The notes: generated by a model from the sequence alone, not told the origin. Numbered from the stretch's first letter, positions 1 to 5,015 are shown. The stretch: DNA of 6,202 nt from DASXTB01 sp036505615 (GCA_036505615.1 DASXTB010000122.1:1-6202); one strand, 5' to 3'. Numbers and translations are program-made.

Positions 1-103
1 AGGGGTTAGAAAGTTGATGCCGATTGAAACAATGCACCTTGCGCCAGTCTTGGCAGGATACGGTGCTTTTTTGTGCGATTGCGAAACCCAGCAGCAGTTA
101 TAG

Positions 104-304
104 CGACGATGGATTGGAACCCATCTCAGCGGTGAGCGTGACGAAGAAATCTGCAGGGAGCTTCTGCAGCTTTTGCGGAAGCAAAGAGAGACTCTCGACT
201 CAGCGACGTTTCTGGGGACAGCGGACTGGCGTGAATACGACGAGCGACAAGCCCGCATTCGTGAACTCAGCGAACAAATAAGCCACTTCCAGAAAGCAGC
301 ATAG
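104..304 (+). pseudogene. Fragment of a small coiled-coil protein, no start codon
   Basis: This frame is open from the TAG at 101-103 to the TAG at 302-304. It reads like a real protein: a charged helical stretch (EEICRELLQLLRKQRETLD), then TADWREYDERQARIRELSEQI, ending FQKAA. The alternation of charged and Leu/Ile residues indicates amphipathic helix or coiled coil. No ATG, and no GTG or TTG with a ribosome binding site, opens the frame. An ATG at 109 lies in a different frame (MDWNPSQR, then stop), so a frameshift near 130 could have detached the true start. The same frame is also open upstream from ATG 17 to the TAG at 101, so a nonsense mutation is the alternative. It converges on the minus-strand gene ending at 311. 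I do not recognise a function. Coding character is inferred from composition only. Confidence 0.5.
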
Positions 305-310
305 TGCCAG

Positions 311-456
311 CTACGCACTCGGCTGTGCCGTCTCCTGTTCTTTTTCGTCCAGCAGCGATTGATTTCCTTTGCCAATTCCAGCAGGCGGTCTGAGTCTTGT
401 TCAACCGCAGCTTGTTCGCAGAGTTTGCGCCAACGCTCACCAGCCTCGCCCTTCGT
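311..456 (-). pseudogene. Small conserved-type protein with ACG in place of ATG and a frameshift
   Basis: On the minus strand a strong ribosome binding site, GGAGG (470-466), is followed after 9 nt by ACG at 456-454, with stop codons in frame just upstream. The reading runs KGEAGERWRKLCEQAAVEQ, then DSDRLLELAKEIN, up to position 358. There one base is missing. In the shifted frame it continues LLDEKEQETAQPSA to a TAG at 313-311. Joined, this is about 48 residues: a single acidic helical domain with the pattern CEQAAVEQDxDRLLELxKEINRLLDEK. From memory this resembles short proteins common in Acidobacteriota, whose function I do not know. The simplest reading is a gene inactivated by an ATG-to-ACG change and a 1-nt deletion near 356. 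A base-calling error at the frameshift is the alternative. It may be cotranscribed with the ORF at 491-661. Confidence 0.62.
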
Positions 457-490
457 GGTTTATTACCTCCTGAACGGCAAGCAACGACGA

Positions 491-661
491 CTAGAGTTTA
501 CAACCAGCAGCTACTCTGGTTTCAAGCGGGCATTCATACGAGTCATCGCTGGAGTAGTCATGGCTGGCTTCCAGCATAGTCGCCAGACTAGATAGCGGTT
601 GCATAAGCTCTCGCGCAAACCAGCGCGAAAGAAGAGGGCGGTGTCGGGTGAGTGGGAACAT
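491..661 (-). CDS. Possible 56-aa hypothetical protein
   Basis: The ORF starts at ATG 661-659 and ends at TAG 493-491. The product begins MFPLTRHRPLLSRWFARELM, continues QPLSSLATMLEASHDYSSDD and ends in a Cys-containing tail (YECPLETRVAAGCKL). A basic, Arg-rich N-terminus is followed by a short helical stretch and an acidic loop. There is no signal peptide or membrane segment. AGGA sits only 3 nt before the ATG, with a purine-rich GGAAGGCGG further up, so the ribosome binding site is mediocre. Its stop is 34 nt before the ACG of the decayed gene at 456, on the same strand, which would fit a two-gene transcript. I do not recognise the protein. The case rests on composition and position, and it could be a chance frame or another remnant. 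Confidence 0.35.
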   Translation of the reverse strand: MFPLTRHRPLLSRWFARELMQPLSSLATMLEASHDYSSDDSYECPLETRVAAGCKL

Positions 662-742
662 CAATCCTGCGCCGCCTTCCCGTTAGGTGTCTACTGTCGC
701 GCACTCCGTAGCCGCTTCCCCCACGGTTGCCGCAATCGTCTT

Positions 743-781
743 ACACAAAAATCGCCCCGTATCCCAGCCAGAATACGGGGC
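743..781 (-). terminator. Intrinsic terminator or attenuator, minus strand
   Basis: The arms GCCCCGTAT (754-762) and ATACGGGGC (773-781) pair perfectly over 9 bp with a 10-nt loop. Read on the minus strand, the hairpin is followed by CGATTTTTGTG, a proper U-run. The plus-strand side lacks a U-run directly after the stem. No minus-strand gene is visible just upstream (782-900). The hairpin could therefore end a lost gene or a small RNA, or act as a leader attenuator for the minus-strand ORFs starting at 661. Confidence 0.65.
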
Positions 782-907
782 AGCCAATGTCTTTCATTTG
801 CGTTGTGAACGTATCGTAGCTCCGCACGCTTGTGGAAATTACGCTCTCTCAGAGCGGCTAGTTAACAGTTGAGATACTCAGTGCTCTCCCCCTAGACTCA
901 AGCAGCA

Positions 908-946
908 AAAAGCCCCGGCATCTTTGGTCAGGAGATGGGGGCTTTT
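908..946. terminator. Strong intrinsic terminator, probably bidirectional
   Basis: The arms AAAAGCCCC (908-916) and GGGGCTTTT (938-946) pair over 9 bp. After a 2-nt bulge (GG), CATCT (919-923) pairs with AGATG (933-937) around a 9-nt loop. The T-rich ends on both strands (CTTTTGTTG forward, GGCTTTTTG reverse) suit bidirectional termination. Neither strand has a clear intact gene ending next to it. Confidence 0.75.
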
Positions 947-1056
947 GTTGATTAGGAGCTAAGGTTGCCGCATTGTACTTCTCTAGGCTGTGAAAGTTCC
1001 TGTGGAAATGTTGTTTATTTCCGTCGCTACGCACCGACGAGGCGTGACCTAATTGG

Positions 1057-1201
1057 GTGGAGCACGCGTATCTCTCCGAGCGGGTGAAAGCCCTCCAGCG
1101 GGAGCTTGCAGAAATCTCAGAGCACAATCGTCAATACTTCGCTAAGAAACGATCAAATTCGCGCTGAGCTGTATGCTTTGATGGAACAAACGGCGGCATA
1201 A
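1057..1201 (+). pseudogene. Short coiled-coil protein, frameshifted or internally deleted
   Basis: Two consecutive reading frames together look like one small helical protein. From GTG 1057 the frame reads EHAYLSERVKALQRELAEIS, then EHNRQYFAKKR, and stops at TGA 1165-1167. The frame one base later continues with DQIRAELYALMEQTAA and stops at TAA 1199-1201. The first part is a heptad-like amphipathic helix. The second is a typical C-terminal end of the same helix. They can be joined by skipping one A near 1147, or may be the two sides of a larger deletion with a frame change. There is no good ribosome binding site before GTG 1057, and a TGA lies in frame at 1045-1047. From memory the sequence resembles a family of short Acidobacteriota proteins of unknown role. 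It lies about 180 bp before the recombinase remnant, on the same strand. Confidence 0.55.
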
Positions 1202-1328
1202 ATCCTCACAACACGCACAAGGATGTAAAGCCCTCCCAGAACTGCGAAGGGGAAAACCAGAGCAACCAGTGACGGCAATTTGTGCAGAATTGAACAGATT
1301 CGATTCTGGTTAATTTTGTCAGAACAGT

Positions 1329-1394
1329 CCCCAAAGTGGGGGGGAAGTCCCCCCTGAAGTGGGGGGTGAAGTCTAAAGTTTTTGAAAAAACTTT
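1329..1394. repeat. Cluster of C/G-run inverted repeats plus an AT-rich hairpin
   Basis: Four alternating C and G runs occur in less than 40 bp: CCCC (1329-1332), G7 (1338-1344), C6 (1349-1354) and G6 (1361-1366), separated by AAAGT, AAGT and TGAAGT. They can fold into two competing hairpins. Directly after, AAAGTTTTT (1375-1383) and AAAAACTTT (1386-1394) form a 9-bp inverted repeat with a 2-nt spacer. The cluster sits at the 5' edge of the recombinase remnant, so it may mark a rearrangement junction. That role is inference. Confidence 0.6.
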
Positions 1395-1714
1395 TAAACT
1401 GTGAAAAATGGCTCAAGCCGGACGGTGGCGCTCATATTAAGTATCGAGCGCACCGAGACGTGAGAGGATTATTGGTTGATGATGACCCAAGACGATCCGG
1501 GTTCCACAACCTCCGCCACAGTCTGGCGTCATTCCTGACCCGCATCAGAACCGATCCAAAAACCGTGCAAACTTTGCTTCGGCACAGTGACGTCAAGCTG
1601 ACACTTCAGTTCTACACTCACGCAGTTAGCCAAGATCGCATGGCTGCAGCAGGGGAAATGCTAGCTGCAATTTTCGGCCACGCGGCGGACCAGAGCGGAC
1701 TGACAGCGGACTGA
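1382..1714 (+). pseudogene. C-terminal remnant of a tyrosine recombinase/phage integrase
   Basis: The translated segment carries the C-terminal catalytic motifs of the phage integrase family. FHNLRHSLASFL (about 1500-1535) is the His-x-x-Arg box. LLRHSDVKLTLQFYTHAV supplies the third His and the nucleophilic Tyr (TAC 1613-1615). The frame ends naturally at TGA 1712-1714. The arm-binding and core-binding domains, the first catalytic Arg and the catalytic Lys hairpin are all absent, because a full enzyme is usually 300-400 residues and only about 90 recognisable residues remain. The first 20 or so codons from TTG 1382 do not look like integrase and have no ribosome binding site, so recognisable homology probably begins near 1450. 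Such enzymes excise or insert mobile DNA by strand exchange. This one cannot be active alone. It marks a former mobile element. Confidence 0.85.
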
Positions 1715-1888
1715 GCAAGAATGTCCATCCAGATTTTGTGTGCGATTTTCAAAACTATCTTGTGACCGCTACGTAACCTGGTTTGCTACCGTGGAAGCAC
1801 TGCCGTTCATGCTAGTTTCGGGATCGGCGAAACTCTTATGGAAAACGTTCAGCCAAGAAACTCTTTCACCCAGAAATACATTGCCGAT

Positions 1889-2389
1889 CTAGTCTTTGTT
1901 CAGGTATTCATCCGGAACATCGTCCTCCGGCACCTCATGTGTGCGAACTTCCTTCTCATCAGCTTCGTCGGCTTCTTCAACACCCGTCACTACCTCGGCC
2001 TCAAAGGGGTTGCCTTCCGCAAGCAACTCGTCGACACTCTCCGAGTCCGCCTCCTCCGTTTGAGACAATCCCTGTAGATCTCCCGATTGCCGGCCGGAAT
2101 ACACTCGCCCTTGTCTTGCTCCGGAGGATCCCACCGCATAGACGGACCGGTTCTTGTCCTGAATTTGCTCCTCAATATCTCGGGCAGTTTTTACTGTGGT
2201 TGTATTTTTACGTTTGGCACTCGCTGTTGGGACCGCTGTCCTCCGAGCTGCTCTTTTCTTCGCCAGTTTTTTCCTGGCCTTCGTCTTGACGGCCAACTTC
2301 TTCTTAGACGCTTTCCTTACCGGTCTCTTGGAAGCGGCAGAGGTCTTCGACTTCCTCTGGTTCGATCTAGTTTTCTTTTTTGCGGCCAT
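1889..2389 (-). CDS. Histone-H1-like basic tail fused to an acidic C-terminal region
   Basis: A 166-residue protein with sharply separated charge. Residues 1-70 contain 29 Lys/Arg and no Asp/Glu, in repeats such as ARKKLAKKRAARR, like histone H1 or HctB-type tails. A short middle segment (71-110) contains VYSGRQSGDLQGLS. Residues 111-166 contain 23 Asp/Glu and end in HEVPEDDVPDEYLNKD. From memory, the SGDxQGLS...ESVxELLxEG...EVPxDDVPxEY pattern belongs to a conserved bacterial family of unknown function, often with an N-terminal basic extension. The start at 2389 is well fixed because a stop lies in frame four codons upstream, although the ribosome binding site is weak. No signal peptide or membrane segment is seen. 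DNA or RNA binding by the tail is inferred from composition. The acidic part could shield the tail or bind partners. Confidence 0.85.
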   Translation of the reverse strand: MAAKKKTRSNQRKSKTSAASKRPVRKASKKKLAVKTKARKKLAKKRAARRTAVPTASAKRKNTTTVKTARDIEEQIQDKNRSVYAVGSSGARQGRVYSGRQSGDLQGLSQTEEADSESVDELLAEGNPFEAEVVTGVEEADEADEKEVRTHEVPEDDVPDEYLNKD

Positions 2390-2753
2390 GCGGGAAGTCT
2401 ACCACCGCGGACAGACTGAATGCCCTATTAACTCCGCAGGGTTGGACCCGCGAATACAAGATCGAGAACGGGCATTTGGAAGTTGAATGACAAGCTGCGA
2501 AGCATCGCCTCCAATTTGGACTGCAACACTTTTTATGGTCGGTTTCGGGATTGATGCCCAGAGCGGGAAACAAGTAGGACATCGAATACTGCTCATCCGC
2601 TGGCAGGAAGGGCGAAAAGTAGTGCTGCCGTCCTGATCAAACAATGAATGCTGGAACTGCAACCATCCGTTGCGACCACGGGCCTGTTCTTACGGCTGGT
2701 AAACTAAGTCCCGACCTGACCGAAGAGAGTCCAATACCGTTCAGCCGAGACGT
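2390..2753. other. Stretch with no supported gene
   Basis: Between the basic/acidic protein gene and the 39-aa gene on the minus strand, frames are open only in pieces (a TTG-started minus frame over 2399-2662, and a second minus frame ending at 2367). They lack recognisable domains and good ribosome binding sites. The stretch probably contains the promoter of the gene at 1889-2389, but I cannot place it confidently. Confidence 0.4.
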
Positions 2754-2873
2754 TCAGGCCGATCTCTTTGGCTCTAAGCAAAACTCGATCACCTTTCCGC
2801 ATTGTTGCTTGGGAGTCCACATCGGCTTTTTCCGGAAGTCTTTTGGTATATAGAATTCAATTATCTTTGCCAC
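2754..2873 (-). CDS. 39-aa conserved-type small protein with internal IIEF/VIEF repeat
   Basis: The gene starts at GTG 2873-2871, preceded by AGGAA (2885-2881) at 7-nt spacing, and ends at TGA 2756-2754. The product begins VAKIIEFYIPKDFRKKPM, continues WTPKQQCGKVIEFCLEPK and ends RSA. It contains an approximate internal duplication, KIIEFYIPK near the N-terminus and KVIEFCLEPK near the C-terminus, separated by a basic linker. It is strongly basic, with no signal or membrane segment. From memory, very similar short proteins (IEFYIPxxFRK...GKVIEF...KKSA) occur repeatedly in Acidobacteriota genomes, with no known function. The match to that pattern, the well-placed ribosome binding site and a possible promoter upstream argue that this is a real gene. 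Its size would hide it from many gene callers. Confidence 0.75.
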   Translation of the reverse strand: MAKIIEFYIPKDFRKKPMWTPKQQCGKVIEFCLEPKRSA

Positions 2874-3268
2874 GACTCAGTTCCTGCCGTTCTGATAATC
2901 ACTCTGCTCATTCAGTGCGACAATGGCCCGAAAGTCGGGTCGCTTACCCCACTAAAGTTCCCATGCGAGTTTAGAGAAAGGGAAGTCCTTGGCGATTTTC
3001 CTCGATTCCAAACACCTGACGCGGGCGAAATGCTCGACTTCGGACGTGGCTATCACGAATGCGCAGCGCTTGAATTAATCGTTTCACGCATGGGCGATCT
3101 ACTCAGGTCCCGGATTAGCCTCTTCAGAAAACAGCGAGTTTGGTGGACAGAGGTTATAGCATTGCATTTTTCTGATAGTTACTTCGCCCCCCATATAGAG
3201 ATGGAGATTAGGCAGGGTCGGTTCGGTGCGACAACTCCCGGTGATAAAATTCCCTGCCGAGAGGAACC
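2874..3268. other. Intergenic stretch with one long unrecognised open frame
   Basis: A plus-strand frame is open from 2802 to 3281 (159 codons). Its first quarter is antisense to the well-supported 39-aa gene, its end overlaps the start of the gene at 3269, and no ribosome binding site precedes an internal ATG convincingly. Parts read acceptably as protein (GEMLDFGRGYHECAALELIV), but I recognise no domain. I treat it as non-coding or as decayed sequence. Confidence 0.35.
2895..2923 (-). promoter_or_regulatory. Possible sigma-70 promoter for the 39-aa gene
   Basis: On the minus strand, TTGTCG (2923-2918) and GATTAT (2900-2895) are separated by 17 nt. They lie about 22 nt before the GTG start, and the AGGAA ribosome binding site lies between. 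The -35 box matches fairly well; the -10 box is only partial. Confidence 0.35.
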
Positions 3269-3592
3269 ATGCCGAACATAATCGCGCTCTTGAAAGCTGA
3301 ACGAGATAAGCTAGCGCGGCAGTTGAGTGGATTGAACGCAGCGCTTGCCGCCTTCGCTGGAGTGTACGGAGGAAGTGACGGAGCCAAACCAGCCGGTAGG
3401 CGGAAGTTGAGTGCCAAGGGCCTTGCGAATATCCGAGCGGCACAGAAAGCGCGTTGGGCAAAACAGAAGGGTATGTCTCGTGATGGTTCTAAGAGTGCTC
3501 CGAAACGCCGCATCTCAGCAGCAGGCCGTGCTCGAATCGCAGCCGCAGCACGTGCAAGATGGGCGAAGGTCAAAGCAAGGAAGAAGCGATGA
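3269..3592 (+). CDS. Small basic protein: coiled-coil N-terminus and two ARWAK modules
   Basis: A 107-residue basic protein. GAGAGGAA lies just before ATG 3269, so the start is well supported. Residues 2-30 (IIALLKAERDKLARQLSGLN...) form an amphipathic helix likely to oligomerise. After a Gly-rich linker there are two copies of a roughly 25-residue module: residues 44-68 (RRKLSAKGLANIRAAQKARW...) and 79-103 (KRRISAAGRARIAAAARARW...). Both follow the pattern (K/R)RxSAxGxAxIxAAxxARWAKxK and are spaced by 35 residues. The end is ARKKR. The layout, an oligomerisation helix plus repeated basic Ala-rich helices with an invariant Trp, suggests a nucleoid-associated or nucleic-acid-binding protein. 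This is inference. From memory, similar ARWAK-bearing proteins are annotated as hypothetical. It stands alone, with a promoter-like site of the next unit downstream. Confidence 0.85.
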   Translation: MPNIIALLKAERDKLARQLSGLNAALAAFAGVYGGSDGAKPAGRRKLSAKGLANIRAAQKARWAKQKGMSRDGSKSAPKRRISAAGRARIAAAARARWAKVKARKKR

Positions 3593-3661
3593 AAATCCGC
3601 TAATATACCTCCTAAGAAATCCGCGGCCTAGCCACGCATAATTCCGAGACCCTGACCCATG

Positions 3662-3690
3662 TTGAACCTCTCAATCAGTGGAGCTAGAAT
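3662..3690 (+). promoter_or_regulatory. Sigma-70-like promoter of the zinc-ribbon/Mth938 unit
   Basis: TTGAAC (3662-3667), 17 nt, then TAGAAT (3685-3690). The spacing is ideal and the boxes match TTGACA/TATAAT at most positions. The expected transcription start is about 3697, leaving a leader of roughly 28 nt before ATG 3725. Confidence 0.6.
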
Positions 3691-3724
3691 TCGCCTATTC
3701 ACCCATCCCAAAGGCGAGGTTCCC

Positions 3725-3860
3725 ATGCCCCACTACGAGGATTTTGACCATTGCGGACCATGACAAGGAAAAGAAAACCTCCTGCCCGCACTGCGGCAGC
3801 AAGAACGTCGAGCAGCGCTGGTCCGCATTCTCCGCCGTCACGTCTAGGAAGAGCGCGTGA
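3725..3860 (+). pseudogene. FmdB-type zinc-ribbon protein with internal deletion
   Basis: GAGG lies about 6 nt before ATG 3725, and the first codons give MPHYE, the typical N-terminus of FmdB-family zinc ribbons (MPxYEYxCxxC...). The frame then derails (DFDHCGP) and stops at 3761-3763. In another frame, from about 3741, the rest of the protein appears intact: ILTIADHDKEKKTSCPHCGS, then KNVEQRWSAFSAVTSRKSA, ending at TGA 3858-3860. The second zinc knuckle (CPHC, 3783-3794) is present. The segment that should carry the first CxxC pair and the following Phe, about a dozen codons, is missing, with a frame change. Without it a four-Cys zinc site cannot form. A start at GTG 3678 would keep the C-terminal frame but lacks family features. 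Family members are small putative regulatory or metal-binding proteins of unclear role. The promoter, ribosome binding site and downstream gene are preserved. Confidence 0.75.
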
Positions 3861-3882
3861 GGCCAGACCAAGGAGTTCCCGT

Positions 3883-4233
3883 ATGCGTTTCGATAACTTC
3901 TCATTTGGTTCTATTCAGATTGACGGCAGCACGTACGAGCACGATGTCATCATTGACCATGGCGAAATCCGCAAGCGCAAGAAAAAACCTTCAAAGAAGT
4001 TCCAAGAAGAGTTCGGCCACACGCCGTTATCCGCCGAGGAAAAGATACCCTGGAAATGCAGACAACTTGTCATCGGGACCGGCGCGTACGGCAAACTGCC
4101 GGTGATGCAAGAGGTAAGACGCGAGGCCGAGCGCCTAAAGATAAAACTGCTGGCCCTGCCGACCATTGAAGCAATCGAGGTGTTAAAACAAGACCCAAAA
4201 GACACTAACGCGATTCTTCACGTAACGTGTTAG
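3883..4233 (+). CDS. Mth938-domain (DUF498) protein
   Basis: A 116-residue protein from ATG 3883, chosen because AAGGAG (3870-3875) sits 7 nt upstream and the product begins with family-like MRFDNFSFGSIQIDG. An in-frame extension back to 3751 would overlap the zinc-ribbon reading and is Arg/Pro-rich shadow sequence. Residues 8-30 form the first beta hairpin region. A lysine-rich loop follows (RKRKKKPSKK, 30-39). Residues 61-75 (QLVIGTGAYGKLPVM) are the conserved Gly-rich core. Residues 76-116 (EVRREAERLKIKLLALPTIE...TNAILHVTC) match the usual C-terminal alpha/beta end. The family (Mth938, AAMDC, NDUFAF3-like) is soluble. Its bacterial role is undefined, while the eukaryotic relative NDUFAF3 assists complex I assembly. 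The gene starts 22 nt after the broken zinc-ribbon gene, so both probably share the promoter at 3662. It is full length. Confidence 0.9.
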   Translation: MRFDNFSFGSIQIDGSTYEHDVIIDHGEIRKRKKKPSKKFQEEFGHTPLSAEEKIPWKCRQLVIGTGAYGKLPVMQEVRREAERLKIKLLALPTIEAIEVLKQDPKDTNAILHVTC

Positions 4234-4272
4234 GAGCTCTTTCGCCGGAAATGCTGCACCATTCTTGGGCAA

Positions 4273-4317
4273 TTGACGTCAGTGCCGGATGCGGCGTAGC
4301 GTTGCGGTGTAAAACAC
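4273..4317 (+). promoter_or_regulatory. Weak promoter candidate and small palindrome before the ABM gene
   Basis: TTGACG (4273-4278) followed after 18 nt by TAGCGT (4297-4302) could be a promoter, although the -10 box is poor. Directly after it, GTGT-AAA-ACAC (4307-4317) is a short perfect palindrome that could be an operator half-pair. The leader to ATG 4387 would be about 75 nt and includes a GC-rich stem (CCGTCG with CGGCGG, about 4331-4349). Confidence 0.3.
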
Positions 4318-4386
4318 TAAATAGGTTCCACCGTCGCAGCCCGCGGCGGGTTCCTTTCACCCTCAACCACGAAAGGAGCGCAGAAT

Positions 4387-4710
4387 ATGTTTACCCGCGT
4401 AGTTGAAATGACCAGCAAATCAGGCAAAACCAAGGACCTCGCAAACACCATCAACGAAAAAGTAGTGCCGATTCTGAAGAAGCAACGCGGCTTCGTAGAC
4501 GAGGCCGTCTTGGTCTCGGACATGGAGCCGACCAGGGTTTTGGGATTAAGCTTTTGGAACAACAAAGAGGATGCCGAACGCTACCACCAGGAGCAGTTTC
4601 CCAGGATCCATGAAATGCTGACACCCTTGCTCGAGACCGAGCCCGAAATCCGGACGTTTGACGTCCATACCTCCATCGGCCACAAGATCACCGCAGAAAG
4701 AGCCGCCTGA
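4387..4710 (+). CDS. Antibiotic biosynthesis monooxygenase (ABM)-domain protein
   Basis: A 107-residue protein. AAAGGAG (4372-4378) lies 8 nt before ATG 4387. The pattern MFTRVVEMTSKSGKTKDLAN (beta strand, then helix), VVPILKKQRGFVDEAVLVSD (conserved GF and second strand), TRVLGLSFWNNKEDAERYHQ (third strand, W followed by the D/E-A-x-x-Y helix) and a final helix plus strand (LTPLLETEPEIRTFDVHTSI) is the dimeric alpha/beta barrel of the ABM superfamily. Members include quinol-type monooxygenases, haem-degrading enzymes and many uncharacterised stress proteins. I see nothing that picks a substrate. It is probably cytosolic, with no signal peptide. It is likely a single-gene unit: a strong terminator begins 22 nt after its stop, and 153 nt separate it from the gene upstream. 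Confidence 0.85.
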   Translation: MFTRVVEMTSKSGKTKDLANTINEKVVPILKKQRGFVDEAVLVSDMEPTRVLGLSFWNNKEDAERYHQEQFPRIHEMLTPLLETEPEIRTFDVHTSIGHKITAERAA

Positions 4711-4731
4711 GGACAGCCTGACCGCACAAAG

Positions 4732-4760
4732 AGGCGAGCCGCTTTGGGCTCGCCTGTTTT
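4732..4760 (+). terminator. Intrinsic terminator of the ABM gene
   Basis: AGGCGAGCC (4732-4740) and GGCTCGCCT (4747-4755) pair perfectly over 9 bp with a 6-nt loop, followed by GTTTTAT. It lies 22 nt after the TGA at 4708-4710. Confidence 0.9.
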
Positions 4761-4921
4761 ATCACGACTGCCTCTTTTCTTCTCAAAACGCCGACCGTTC
4801 ATCTGCCGCCGTCTGTTCAACAAGCTTATTACGGAGTTGCTGTCGGACTCGGGTGCGGGCGGCTAATCTGCAATATAGGGTTGGGCGGCAATCGGCAGTA
4901 GTTGTTTCTTGGTTTCTTCCT

Positions 4922-4997
4922 ATCAATATTTTGTGTTTAGCGGATCGGCCAGGAATGGAGTACAACGCTGTTCCTGATATTGAATCGATTCAATATT
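4922..4997. promoter_or_regulatory. 20-bp perfect palindrome, candidate operator of the aminotransferase gene
   Basis: ATATTGAATC (4977-4986) is followed directly by its reverse complement GATTCAATAT (4987-4996), a perfect 20-bp palindrome ending 19 nt before GTG 5016. A further copy of the half-site, ATCAATATT, lies at 4922-4930, and CAATAT also occurs at 4871-4876. The arrangement suits a dimeric regulator binding near the transcription start, with an auxiliary half-site one to several helical turns upstream. Alternatively it could form a leader hairpin, although the stem would be AT-rich. No U-run follows it, so it is not a terminator. I could not place -35/-10 boxes with confidence. Confidence 0.55.
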
Positions 4998-5015
4998 CCC
5001 CACGCGGAGGTCACC

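Larger units (their letters stand above)
662..1056. other. Gene-poor stretch with two terminator hairpins
   Basis: I see no convincing protein gene, tRNA or rRNA here. The stretch holds the two terminator-like hairpins listed separately and a short perfect inverted repeat, CGCTCT-CTC-AGAGCG (842-856). The minus-strand frame across part of it (858-1127) overlaps the plus-strand remnant at 1057-1201 and looks like a shadow. Confidence 0.5.

Noticed and set aside
22..30. GATTGAAAC, which resembles the 3' end of many type I CRISPR repeats
   Set aside because: Only one copy occurs, with no repeat-spacer periodicity in the window, so it is a chance 9-mer.
1153..1416. Minus-strand ORF of 87 codons with a hydrophobic stretch (LVALVFPFAVLGGLYILV) suggesting a membrane protein
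   Set aside because: It overlaps the plus-strand remnant at 1057-1201 and runs through the C/G repeat region. Hydrophobic runs commonly arise opposite hydrophilic coding or gene-poor sequence, and no ribosome binding site precedes a start.
2399..2662. Minus-strand 87-codon frame with a CPTC motif, possibly zinc-binding
   Set aside because: TTG start without a ribosome binding site, no second Cys pair in a zinc-finger arrangement, and no recognisable domain.
2802..3281. Plus-strand 159-codon open frame
   Set aside because: It is antisense to the well-supported 39-aa gene, overlaps the start of the gene at 3269, lacks a ribosome binding site and shows no known domain.
3751..3882. N-terminal extension of the Mth938 protein to ATG 3751
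   Set aside because: The extension is out-of-frame reading of the zinc-ribbon remnant. AAGGAG before ATG 3883 and family alignment from MRFDNFSFG fix the start at 3883.
4977..4996. Palindrome read as a transcription terminator
   Set aside because: There is no GC-rich stem and no U-run; the terminator for the preceding gene is already present at 4732-4760.
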